Positions 1-8,467 are shown, counted from the stretch's first letter. The stretch: 9,272 nucleotides of DNA from Verrucomicrobia subdivision 3 bacterium UBA7542 (GCA_002479245.1 DLMG01000083.1:1956-11227); one strand, 5' to 3'. Made by a program: numbers and translations. Notes: generated by a model not told the origin, from the letters alone.

Positions 1-72
1 ATCGCCTTCGGCTTCAACCGCCGCGATTACGGGCGCCTGCGGCAATTGATTGATGTGTTGAACGGGTTGTAA
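1..72 (+). CDS. C-terminal end of an unidentified protein (partial)
   Basis: The window opens inside a reading frame that runs 23 codons to a TAA at 70-72. The visible tail reads IAFGFNRRDYGRLRQLIDVL followed by NGL. Codons are rich in G/C at third positions (ATC GCC TTC GGC TTC AAC CGC CGC), like the confident genes here, which supports real coding. The residue pattern suggests a helical, basic C-terminus, but I do not recognise the family and assign no function. A palindromic REP pair begins one base after the stop codon, a common place for such repeats, where they can act as transcript ends. Confidence 0.5.
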   Translation: MAFGFNRRDYGRLRQLIDVLNGL

Positions 73-73
73 G

Positions 74-152
74 GGTAGAGCGCGCACTCCGTTGCGCGCC
101 GTGGTTGGCCGGCGTTCGTACGAACGGCGCGCAGGGGACTGCGCGCCCTACC
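74..152. repeat. REP pair copy A (GTAG-type inverted hairpin pair), left of RAYT
   Basis: This 79-bp element has GGTAG at its left end and CTACC at its right end. Inside are two facing hairpins, GCGCGC with loop actccgtt and GCGCGC, then GGCGCGC with loop aggggact and GCGCGCC. A perfect 12-bp palindrome, GTTCGTACGAAC (114-125), lies between them. It matches copy B (671-749) at 78 of 79 positions; the single change (A at 79 instead of G) weakens the base of the left hairpin. The hairpin with a GTAG foot is the layout recognised by RAYT transposases in other bacteria. The element starts one base after the upstream stop codon and may also act as that gene's transcript end. Confidence 0.85.
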
Positions 153-193
153 TTTGGCTTTTCTCGTTCGCGTTGAGATGCTAAACCCATGGC

Positions 194-661
194 ATGGATT
201 TGCCCGTTCGCAAAAAGATTCCCCACACCGTGCCACAGTGGGTTTTGGACGGCAGTTGGTTTTTCATCACCATCAAATGCATTCCCCCCGGCAGAAACCA
301 ACTTTGCCAGGCTGGTGTTGGCGAAGGGATATTGGCGGCGATGGCACATAATCACGAAAAACTCGTCTGGCATTGCCGGTTGTGCCTGCTGATGCCGGAT
401 CATCTGCACGCCATCATCGCTTTTCCACGCGAACCGGGCATGGCAACAACCATCCGAAACTGGAAAAAATTCACGACCATAAAGCATGGCATTGAGTGGC
501 AACGCGATTTTTTTGATCATCGTCAGCGTGACTGGCATTAACTTGAAGAAATGACTTCTTACATCCTGATGAATCCCGTGCGAAAGGGATTGTGCGAACG
601 GATGGAAGATTGGATTTGGGTGTATCGCCCGGCGGATCGTCCACCAGCATTGTTGGGATAA
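194..661 (+). pseudogene. RAYT (REP-associated tyrosine transposase, Y1/HUH family), interrupted by an in-frame stop
   Basis: RAYTs are single-strand DNA nucleases of the IS200/IS605 Y1 type that act on REP hairpins. The frame starts MDLPVRKKIPH, a typical N-terminus of this group. It carries the metal-binding HUH motif in MPDHLHAII (His70 and His72), then WQRDFFDHRQRD. Next is a TAA at 539-541, and the same frame continues with LEEMTSYILMNPVRKGL to a second stop at 659-661. The family's catalytic tyrosine lies in the Y-I-x-x-N-P-V motif, here codon 123, so the stop at codon 116 separates HUH from tyrosine. Total length, about 155 codons, is normal, so one point change (for example GAA to TAA) explains the break. 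No frameshift or deletion is seen. An ATG at 189 is in another frame. Near-identical REP pairs flank the gene. A sequencing error or stop readthrough are the alternatives. Confidence 0.85.
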
Positions 662-670
662 ACAGACGCT

Positions 671-749
671 GGTAGGGCGCGCACTCCGTTGCGCGCCGTG
701 GTTGGCCGGCGTTCGTACGAACGGCGCGCAGGGGACTGCGCGCCCTACC
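671..749. repeat. REP pair copy B (GTAG-type inverted hairpin pair), right of RAYT
   Basis: This is the second 79-bp copy, in the same orientation as copy A and differing from it at one position. GTAG at 672-675 precedes a hairpin GGCGCGC (676-682), loop actccgtt, GCGCGCC (691-697). The facing hairpin ends in CTAC (745-748). The central palindrome GTTCGTACGAAC is at 711-722. An alternative long stem can form between GCGCGCCGT and ACGGCGCGC. The copy lies 9 bp after the RAYT's final stop and about 50 bp before the epimerase start, so it may also influence the ends of both transcripts. No sigma-70-type promoter was recognised between it and the epimerase. Confidence 0.88.
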
Positions 750-799
750 AAATCCCCTGCACACTCGACAGCCTGCCCTCTGATTGTTAGCGTTTGGCC

Positions 800-1816
800 A
801 TGAACTTTCTGGTCACCGGCGGCGCGGGCTTCATTGGCTCGCACGTCTGCGAACGCTTGCTGCGCGACGGCCACGCGGTCTGGACGTATGATGACCTCAA
901 TAATTTCTACGACCCACAGCTCAAACGCCGGAACCTTTGCGACATTCAGTCGCTCGCCCCGTGGAATAACTCGGCCAAGGACCCCGCAACGGCAGGCAGC
1001 CCGGCCTATTCCACGGGGCGAGCCAAACCGTTTGAATTCGTCCATGGCGATCTGACTAACCGCGCCGCGCTCGACGCCCTGTTTGGCAGCGTGAAGTTCG
1101 ACCAGGTCATCCACCTGGCCGCGCGCGCGGGCGTGCGGCCCAGCCTCGAAGAACCAGCGCTCTACCAGCGCGTCAACGTCGAAGGCACGGTCAACCTGCT
1201 CGAAGCTGCTCGAAAAAGTGGCGTCAAAAAAATCATCATCGCGTCGTCGTCGTCAGTCTATGGCGTGAATTCCAAGGTGCCGTTCAGCGAGAGCGACCCG
1301 ATTTTTTCCGCCATTTCGCCCTATGCCGCCAGCAAGCTCGCGTGCGAAGCGCTCGGCCACGTTTATCATCACGTTTACGGCATGGACGTGACGATGCTCC
1401 GCCTGTTCACCGTTTACGGGCCGCGCCAGCGGCCCGACCTGGCCATCCGTAAGTTTGCAACGCTCATTCACGCCGACAAACCGATTCCGGTCTTTGGCGA
1501 TGGCAGCATGGCGCGCGATTACACCTACATCACCGACACGGTTGACGGCATCATCGCCTGCACGCAAAAGGAATTCGGTTTTGAAATTTTCAACCTCGGC
1601 GAATCACAAACCGTGAAGCTGGGCTGCCTCATCGAATTGCTCGAAGCCGCGCTCGGCAGGAAAGCCGTCATTGACCGCCAGCCGCAGCAGCCCGGCGATG
1701 TGCCGGTCACGTTCGCCGACATAACGAAAGCGCGCGCCAGGCTTGGCTATAATCCGCAGGTCAAAATCGAGCCGGGCATCAAATTATTTATAGATTGGTT
1801 TCGGAAAACTGTTTAG
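800..1816 (+). CDS. NAD-dependent sugar-nucleotide epimerase, UDP-glucuronate 4-epimerase-like (extended SDR)
   Basis: The predicted enzyme interconverts UDP-glucuronate and UDP-galacturonate in the cytoplasm, using bound NAD, to supply surface polysaccharide synthesis. The 338-aa product begins MNFLVTGGAGFIGSH with the Rossmann motif G7xxG10xxG13. It has VIHLAARAGVRPSL, the serine-rich SSSSVYG stretch and the catalytic pair Tyr175-xxx-Lys179 in SPYAASK. RLFTVYGPRQRPDLAI and FGDGSMARDYTYI are typical of the UDP-glucuronate 4-epimerase group. The exact substrate is inferred. ATG at 800 is preferred because the Rossmann strand begins there; an in-frame TTG at 794 would add only two residues. 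Residues 51-75 are encoded by a 72-bp palindrome; without them the protein would be about 314 aa, near family size. The next gene starts 9 bp downstream, suggesting co-transcription. No Shine-Dalgarno is evident. Confidence 0.9.
   Translation: MNFLVTGGAGFIGSHVCERLLRDGHAVWTYDDLNNFYDPQLKRRNLCDIQSLAPWNNSAKDPATAGSPAYSTGRAKPFEFVHGDLTNRAALDALFGSVKFDQVIHLAARAGVRPSLEEPALYQRVNVEGTVNLLEAARKSGVKKIIIASSSSVYGVNSKVPFSESDPIFSAISPYAASKLACEALGHVYHHVYGMDVTMLRLFTVYGPRQRPDLAIRKFATLIHADKPIPVFGDGSMARDYTYITDTVDGIIACTQKEFGFEIFNLGESQTVKLGCLIELLEAALGRKAVIDRQPQQPGDVPVTFADITKARARLGYNPQVKIEPGIKLFIDWFRKTV
952..1023. repeat. In-frame palindromic element inside the epimerase gene
   Basis: A perfect 17-bp inverted repeat, GCTCGCCCCGTGGAATA at 952-968 and its complement at 1007-1023, encloses a 38-base loop. 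The whole is 72 bp, exactly 24 codons, and adds residues 51-75 (starting SLAPWNNSAK) between NLCDIQ and PFEFVHGDL. In relatives this is a short variable loop after the YDPxLKxxNL motif, so the DNA looks like an insertion tolerated at the protein surface. Unlike the REP pairs beside the RAYT it has no GTAG foot and its halves do not fold individually, so it is probably a different repeat family. Confidence 0.75.
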
Positions 1817-1825
1817 AATCCCGGC

Positions 1826-2410
1826 ATGAAATTGGAAGCGCCATTTACACGTCCCTCGTTGAAGGAAGCTCTCGACGCCTGGAAAAAGCTGCTCGCCGAA
1901 CGCGGTTTTGCAACGGACATCATCTGGATTTTTGCGGAAAATCTTTGCGTTGAAAAATCGCGCGCCGGGCAAGGCGGCTTTCGTTTTGGTTTTCAAACCC
2001 GGTTCACTCCGCCGTCCGAGGATGCGCTTGACATGGCGTTCGCCCATTTTTCTGAATCCGACAAACCGGTGGTTTTTTACCGGCTCGGCGAACGTTCGGG
2101 CAAGTCTGTCTGCACTTTGCTGTGCGATTCGTGGTTTGAGCACCGGAGCGATGCCGACGGATTTTTGCACCGCGACGAATGGCGGGTTTTATTTTATACC
2201 GGCCAAAAGGATGAAATCGAGGAAGTCACCGATCTGACCCGCTGGTTGCGGCGCGTCAAACGCGGCCGTGCGTTTCATGATCTGGATTTTTGCATGGCTA
2301 TGGAGGCGATTGACGAAATCAAAATTTACGGTCGTGTGCTCGTGCCTTACGAGCGCCTGGCCGCAGCCATGCTTGGCCGCCTACGCCGGTTTTTGGGACA
2401 GCCCGCTTGA
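1826..2410 (+). CDS. Conserved-looking hypothetical protein, 194 aa
   Basis: The product starts MKLEAPFTRPSLKEALDAWK and ends FLGQPA. I do not recognise a family. It looks like a soluble cytoplasmic protein: there is no signal peptide or membrane segment, charged and aromatic residues are mixed, and acidic-aromatic stretches such as DIIWIFAENLCVEKS and DEWRVLFYTGQ occur. A basic helical tail (RLAAAMLGRLRRFL) closes it. Codon use resembles the epimerase. The ATG lies 9 bp after the epimerase stop and an intrinsic terminator begins the base after this stop, so the two genes probably form one transcription unit. That does not by itself tie it to sugar metabolism. No Shine-Dalgarno is visible before the ATG. 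Confidence 0.75.
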   Translation: MKLEAPFTRPSLKEALDAWKKLLAERGFATDIIWIFAENLCVEKSRAGQGGFRFGFQTRFTPPSEDALDMAFAHFSESDKPVVFYRLGERSGKSVCTLLCDSWFEHRSDADGFLHRDEWRVLFYTGQKDEIEEVTDLTRWLRRVKRGRAFHDLDFCMAMEAIDEIKIYGRVLVPYERLAAAMLGRLRRFLGQPA

Positions 2411-2435
2411 CACCGGGCGCCCCGGTGCGTTTTTT
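2411..2435 (+). terminator. Intrinsic terminator after the epimerase-hypothetical unit
   Basis: A perfect 7-bp stem, CACCGGG (2411-2417) and CCCGGTG (2421-2427), with a 3-base loop cgc, is followed after two bases by six T residues (2430-2435). It begins directly after the TGA at 2408-2410. GC-rich stem, short loop and T tract on the coding strand are the classic features of a Rho-independent terminator. Confidence 0.85.
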
Positions 2436-2542
2436 GCTGTCAAATCCCAGGACAAATCCTGTCTTGCGCGCCTTGTCCGCGTCATCTTTTTGTTCACCCT
2501 CCGCCGGCATCCGGTGGCCCGGTCCATGCTCGACTGCATGGC

Positions 2543-2707
2543 ATGACTAAAATTGCTTACAACGTGAGCAGGAAGAGCCATATTTTTAATACTGCGCTCG
2601 TCCCGGCCAACCACTCGGAAGAGGCCCGGTTTGGCCCGATTGATGGGGCAGTCATTATCTTCTTTCTCCTCTGCGTCTCGGGATTCATCTGTTTCCTCGT
2701 GGCCTGA
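2543..2707 (+). CDS. Possible 54-aa membrane microprotein
   Basis: This short frame reads MTKIAYNVSRKSHIFNTALV at its start. A hydrophilic middle (PANHSEEARFGPIDG) follows, then one strongly hydrophobic C-terminal segment of about 20 residues (AVIIFFLLCVSGFICFLVA) ending at the stop. This gives a plausible single-span protein with a basic N-terminus. It lies alone in the 412-bp gap between the terminator at 2411 and ligA, on the same strand as both. No Shine-Dalgarno is seen, but most genes here lack one. I recognise no homologue. It could be a chance frame: another ATG nearby (2538) is in a different phase, and the reverse strand also has an open frame over the same bases. The organised hydrophobic tail is the main support. 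Confidence 0.4.
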   Translation: MTKIAYNVSRKSHIFNTALVPANHSEEARFGPIDGAVIIFFLLCVSGFICFLVA

Positions 2708-2726
2708 AGGCTTCGGTTTGGGGTGA

Positions 2727-5009
<2,283 letters not shown>

Positions 5010-5023
5010 AGATTACCATTATT

Positions 5024-5380
5024 ATGAAAATATTCCTCACAATAAGCATCACCGCAGTGCTTACCTGGTTCGCATTCAGTTTTATTCAGTCTGTTCGCAC
5101 GGGGGTCGAACATTTGTGGCTGATCAGCGCGGTTAAGGTTCCGGGTAAGATGGCAATCGAAGACATTCAGAAGGACATGAATGAGGGACGATACGATATC
5201 GCCAAGGCAAAGCTGCAGATTTTTATGGATACCTGGCAGAGGTTTGACAGAGGGGCGGATTCAAACAGCGGCCGCGGTATCGGCGATATCATGGTGGCGT
5301 TTTCAAAGATTGATACCAACCACGGCGGGCAAGGGACCGCCCGCCCTACCAAATCGGTTCAAGGCGACACCACGCGATAG
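5024..5380 (+). CDS. Small membrane-anchored hypothetical protein, 118 aa
   Basis: The product starts MKIFLTISITAVLTWFAFSF, one hydrophobic segment that can be a signal anchor or uncleaved signal peptide. A soluble part rich in charged residues follows (AIEDIQKDMNEGRYDIAKAK, then LQIFMDTWQRFDRG), suggesting a short helical domain outside the membrane. I do not recognise a family. The ATG is 14 bp after the ligA stop, so read-through from ligA is possible. The last roughly 20 codons run through a half REP hairpin (5322-5350) and give a low-complexity tail (NHGGQGTARPTKS). That tail is probably acquired rather than native. The 3' end overlaps the convergent protease gene by 22 bp. Confidence 0.6.
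   Translation: MKIFLTISITAVLTWFAFSFIQSVRTGVEHLWLISAVKVPGKMAIEDIQKDMNEGRYDIAKAKLQIFMDTWQRFDRGADSNSGRGIGDIMVAFSKIDTNHGGQGTARPTKSVQGDTTR
5322..5350. repeat. Single REP hairpin (half element) at the 3' end of the small membrane gene
   Basis: The hairpin GGCGGGC (5324-5330), loop aagggacc, GCCCGCC (5339-5345) is followed by CTACC, the complement of the GTAG foot. It matches the right half of the RAYT-flanking REP pairs at 25 of 29 positions. Two of the four differences are the partners of one stem base pair, so the stem is conserved. The left half is absent. The hairpin lies inside the coding end of the gene at 5024 and just beyond the stop of the convergent gene, where it could also act as a transcript end. 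Confidence 0.75.
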
Positions 5381-8256
5381 AAACGCCTTGGATAATTGGT
5401 GGCCAGGTGGTCGGTGAAGACAAGCGAGGAGTTGGTGGCGGTGAAATTGGTCAGGTTGAGCCACGCAACGGGAGCGACCAGATTGGTGGCAGCCTGGATG
5501 TGATAACCGAAATTGGTCTGCAAGGTCAGGGAGAATGCGAACCCGTTGGTGCGTGACTGGAACGGCCCGGTGAACTGGGCTGACGGCGTGTTGGTGGCCG
5601 GCACGGCATGGCTGAATTCGCTGGTGTCGCCGCCCGCCGAAGTGGCGGTGGCAGTGATGTATTGTCCTGCGTAATTGCCGGCATTGTTGGTGAGCGCGAA
5701 GCCGGCGTTGCCGGAACCATCGGTGGTAACAGTGACGGTGCCGACGTAAAACTGGCCTTCGCCATAGTTGCCGGCATAGTAATCAGGACTGAGACTTCGA
5801 TAAACATCAATGAAGAAACTCTGGTTGGCCGTGCTGTTCAACGTGCCGAAGACGATGGTGCTCGCGGCGTAGCCAAAGGCGTTGGTGATGACGGGGAAAT
5901 TCTGGAGGTCGTTCGGGCCGGCGAGAAAACCGGCGTGGTTGAGCGTGACGCCGTCGCCGTTGAGATCAATGCCCAGATAGTTGTTGGTAAAAATTGAATT
6001 GCCCCGGATGGAATTGTTGGTCGTGCCTGTTTGATATAAAACCACGCCGTTGCCATTGGCAAAGGCAATGACGTTTCCGGCCCCGGCACCGCCGCCGCCG
6101 ATGAAGTTGCCCGTCGCGTTGTTTTGCAGCGCCACATTGTCAAAGTTTCCCACCCCGCTGGTGCCGGTATGATCGGTGCCGATGAAATTGCCCTCGACAA
6201 AATTTCCACTGGTGCCCGGATCGGTGATGTAAACACCATAATAGTTGCCGGAAACGAAGTTGGCCGCGCCGGCGCTGGTGCCGCCGATTAAATTATTTGT
6301 GGCCCCATTGTAGACGATCACGCCGAAATAATTTGGCACCGCCGTCACCCCGTTCGCGTCGAGGCCGACGTAGTTTCCCTCGACCACATTGCCACTCGTG
6401 CCGGAGTCTTTAACCATCATGCCATAACTGCTGTTTCCAGAAATGATATTGCGCGCGCCGGCAACGGTGCCGCCGAACGTATTGGTCGTCGCACCGCCGG
6501 AGCACATCATGCCGAAATAATTCGGCACCGCCGTCACCCCGTTCGAGCCGAGGCCGATGTAGTTTCCCTCGACCAGATTGCCGCTCGTGCCGGGGCCCGC
6601 GATGATCACTCCGTAGTCGTAGTTGAGGATATTTCCGGAAATGACATTGCGCGCACCCGCCACGGTGCCGCCGATCAGGTTGGAACTCGATCCGGTGTCA
6701 ATCGTCACGCCGGCGACGGTGTTCGGCAGCGCGTTCATCCCGGTGGCGTCCGTGCCGATGTAATTGCCCAGAACCGTGTTGTTGACCACATTGGATCCGC
6801 GGATCAGGATGCCATTGCCCAGATTTCCGGAGATGACATTGCCCGCGCCGGCATTCGTGCCGCCAATGATGTTGCGGCTCGTGCCGTCCGCCAGAAACAC
6901 GCCGCCCAGGGCGTTGGAAACCATGAGGCTCCCGCCCGCATCCGTGCCGATGTAATTGCCGAGAATCACATTGCCGGCCGTGTTCGTGCCGGAAATCAGG
7001 ACGCCATATTGGGTGTTGCCGGAAAGGACATTGCGGGCGAGCGCATTGGTGCCACCGACAAAGTTGCCGCTGGCACCATCGAAAATGAGAATTCCCTGCA
7101 ACGCGTTGGGTGCGGTATTGGTGCCGGTATAATCCAAACCCAGCCAGCAGCCGGCGATGGTGTTGTTGGTCGCGTCGGCGTATTCCAACGTCAAGCCATT
7201 CCAATTGAATCCCTGGAACGAAATGTTTTTCACCTGGTTGCTAGACGAATAAATCAACAAGCCAGAGTTGGAGGTGAAGGTTTCGGGGATGATTTGTGAA
7301 CCGTCCACAACAATGAGTGGCTTGCCCGTAAAGCCCGGTTGCGTGGAGCCATCTATGACCATGGCATTATTCGCCAGCGGCGGCAGATGGCCGGTAAGAT
7401 GGATGTTGAAGACGCCGTTGCTGTAGCCAGGGTCGCTCACTGGGGTGTTGAAGCGGACAATCGTGCCGGGATTGTCGGTGATGTAATACAACGCCGCGCG
7501 CAAACTGCCGGGGCCAAAATCGGCCGTGGTGGTGACAACATTGGTGAGCGGCACTGCGGGCGGGCCGTAGAGATATTTCAGCGCGGCACGGTCGCCGGGA
7601 CTGAGGCAGAGGTTGCCCATGCGAAATTGATAGCGCGGAAAGTAAGGCGGCTTGGGTTGTTGGGTGGCGACCACGCCGGGGTTGGTCGAGGCGAAGTCCC
7701 AGCCCAAATGCATGACCGACTCGAAATCGTAATTTCCATTGGTGACACTGGTCGGATCAATTTGAAAAAAGGACAGGTAGCCGGGCGTGACGTTGTTGGA
7801 AAGGACGGTCAAATAATTGGTCTGGTCGGGCCGGATATTTTCGTGCGTGAAGCCGAAGGAGTGGCCCATCTCGTGGCAGACTTGCGCGCGGCTGAGGCTG
7901 GAGACGGTTACGACCTGTGGATTGGTGGTGCCGGAGACGTTGTCAATCCAGTTGGTGTTGTAAGTGAAAAGAATCCAGTGCGTTTGAGTGGTGTGCGGAA
8001 CGAAACTGACGTTCGCGGCCAGTTGCCATTCGTGCAGGCCGTCGAGATACGCCTGTTGCTGTGCGGTGGTGAGCGTGTTCGTGAACTCATACGGCACGAT
8101 GCCGCCGGGCCAGGGGACGGTTGCTGGCGAGATGCCGGCATAGAAATTGCCGGCCGGCAACGGTGACGCAGCCAACAGCAATACCACACTGGAAAACCAG
8201 ACAAAAATCTTGGCTTGCCACCGGATTTTGGCGTGACAATGAAATTTCACCTCCAT
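5359..8256 (-). CDS. Secreted astacin-like (M12A) metalloprotease with right-handed beta-helix
   Basis: The 965-aa product begins with a long signal peptide (core IFVWFSSVVLLLAASPLPA, about residues 17-35), so it is exported. Residues 40-232 form an astacin-type zinc protease: HEMGHSFGFTHE (His128, Glu129, His132, His138) followed by IRPDQTNYL, and a Met-turn SVMHL at 180-184. Astacins usually have Tyr where this has Leu184. GPGSLRAALYYI (248-259) starts a parallel beta-helix with seven repeats of about 63 residues (roughly 340-770), built from GNYIGTDATG, NLIGGTVAGARNVISGN and similar. A beta-sandwich-like segment (about 790-885) and a C-terminal domain ending RFYRVVSP follow. I infer surface-associated or secreted proteolysis; the substrate is unknown. 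It is monocistronic, with a strong RBS and promoter upstream, and is convergent with the gene at 5024. No other ATG near the signal peptide competes. Confidence 0.88.
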   Translation of the reverse strand: MEVKFHCHAKIRWQAKIFVWFSSVVLLLAASPLPAGNFYAGISPATVPWPGGIVPYEFTNTLTTAQQQAYLDGLHEWQLAANVSFVPHTTQTHWILFTYNTNWIDNVSGTTNPQVVTVSSLSRAQVCHEMGHSFGFTHENIRPDQTNYLTVLSNNVTPGYLSFFQIDPTSVTNGNYDFESVMHLGWDFASTNPGVVATQQPKPPYFPRYQFRMGNLCLSPGDRAALKYLYGPPAVPLTNVVTTTADFGPGSLRAALYYITDNPGTIVRFNTPVSDPGYSNGVFNIHLTGHLPPLANNAMVIDGSTQPGFTGKPLIVVDGSQIIPETFTSNSGLLIYSSSNQVKNISFQGFNWNGLTLEYADATNNTIAGCWLGLDYTGTNTAPNALQGILIFDGASGNFVGGTNALARNVLSGNTQYGVLISGTNTAGNVILGNYIGTDAGGSLMVSNALGGVFLADGTSRNIIGGTNAGAGNVISGNLGNGILIRGSNVVNNTVLGNYIGTDATGMNALPNTVAGVTIDTGSSSNLIGGTVAGARNVISGNILNYDYGVIIAGPGTSGNLVEGNYIGLGSNGVTAVPNYFGMMCSGGATTNTFGGTVAGARNIISGNSSYGMMVKDSGTSGNVVEGNYVGLDANGVTAVPNYFGVIVYNGATNNLIGGTSAGAANFVSGNYYGVYITDPGTSGNFVEGNFIGTDHTGTSGVGNFDNVALQNNATGNFIGGGGAGAGNVIAFANGNGVVLYQTGTTNNSIRGNSIFTNNYLGIDLNGDGVTLNHAGFLAGPNDLQNFPVITNAFGYAASTIVFGTLNSTANQSFFIDVYRSLSPDYYAGNYGEGQFYVGTVTVTTDGSGNAGFALTNNAGNYAGQYITATATSAGGDTSEFSHAVPATNTPSAQFTGPFQSRTNGFAFSLTLQTNFGYHIQAATNLVAPVAWLNLTNFTATNSSLVFTDHLATNYPRRFYRVVSP
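6322..6593. repeat. Direct repeat at DNA level within the beta-helix coding region (189-bp period)
   Basis: The 83 bp at 6322-6404 recur at 6511-6593 with about six substitutions by eye, at a spacing of exactly 189 bp, or 63 codons. They encode the shared GNYxGLxxNGVTAVPNYFG parts of neighbouring beta-helix units. Other units in the gene keep the protein pattern but have diverged much more at DNA level. These two units are therefore the youngest duplication, or have been homogenised by gene conversion. Confidence 0.75.
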
Positions 8257-8263
8257 ACTCGAA

Positions 8264-8271
8264 TCACCTCC
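8264..8271 (-). promoter_or_regulatory. Strong Shine-Dalgarno for the protease gene
   Basis: On the - strand GGAGGTGA lies seven bases before the ATG at 8256. It is a near-perfect match to the 16S anti-Shine-Dalgarno and fixes the start. No comparable site was seen before the other genes in the window. Confidence 0.85.
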
Positions 8272-8278
8272 GACCCAT

Positions 8279-8307
8279 CTTATAAATTATATGAATTGTC
8301 TTTGCAA
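8279..8307 (-). promoter_or_regulatory. Probable sigma-70-type promoter of the protease gene
   Basis: Read on the - strand, TTGCAA (8302-8307) and TATAAG (8279-8284) are 17 bases apart in an AT-rich stretch, just upstream of the Shine-Dalgarno. The spacing is ideal and each box is close to consensus. A second TATAAT-like hexamer overlaps the spacer, so the exact -10 box is uncertain. The leader would be very short, about 15-20 bases. Confidence 0.6.
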
Positions 8308-8322
8308 GTAAAAGTTATATGC

Positions 8323-8467
8323 TTTGGCGGCGAACTGCGGCAGTGCCAGCAAGAAAACCGGTTTTGTCCCGGCTGGCGGGGAAGCCGGTTCCAAATTGGA
8401 TAAGGCGCACACGTTCAGCGTGAAGATTACTGATCAAAAGGAATTCCTAAAACTTTGCGCGGAATAA
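8323..8467 (+). pseudogene. Decayed fragment of a ligA 3' end (BRCT domain)
   Basis: The frame from 8345 reads [20 protein letters not shown] followed by AHTFSVKITDQKEFLKLCAE and a TAA at 8465-8467. LigA here ends [41 protein letters not shown], so the match is continuous to the C-terminus. The DNA match is best over the first 85-90 bases, at about four-fifths identity by eye, with a fully shared run AAATTGGATAAGGCGCA. It can be followed upstream to about 8323 (ttggcggc) only with a 2-base length change, meaning a frameshift. Nothing else of LigA is present and no start codon fits. Orientation is the same as ligA, 3.3 kb downstream. It is either an old partial duplication or the tail of a replaced or foreign ligA. 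Confidence 0.8.

Noticed and set aside
74..749. Composite transposon or MITE with target-site duplications around the RAYT
   Set aside because: The two 79-bp copies are direct repeats and no matching short duplications were found outside them; the REP/RAYT interpretation fits better.
14..1114. Long - strand open frame (366 codons) across the RAYT and the epimerase 5' part
   Set aside because: It is antisense to two recognisable protein families and translates the REP pairs on both sides; the open frame reflects GC-rich codon bias.
5322..5350. Rho-independent terminator for the convergent gene pair
   Set aside because: The hairpin is good but there is no T tract on either strand; similarity to the REP pairs explains it better, although it may still affect transcript ends.
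7339..8166. 275-codon + strand open frame
   Set aside because: It is antisense to the astacin domain and signal peptide region, with a Gly/Val/Arg-rich composition typical of a shadow frame.
8215..8403. 62-codon + strand open frame upstream of the small secreted gene
   Set aside because: It reads the ligA remnant in the wrong phase and starts antisense to the protease signal peptide.
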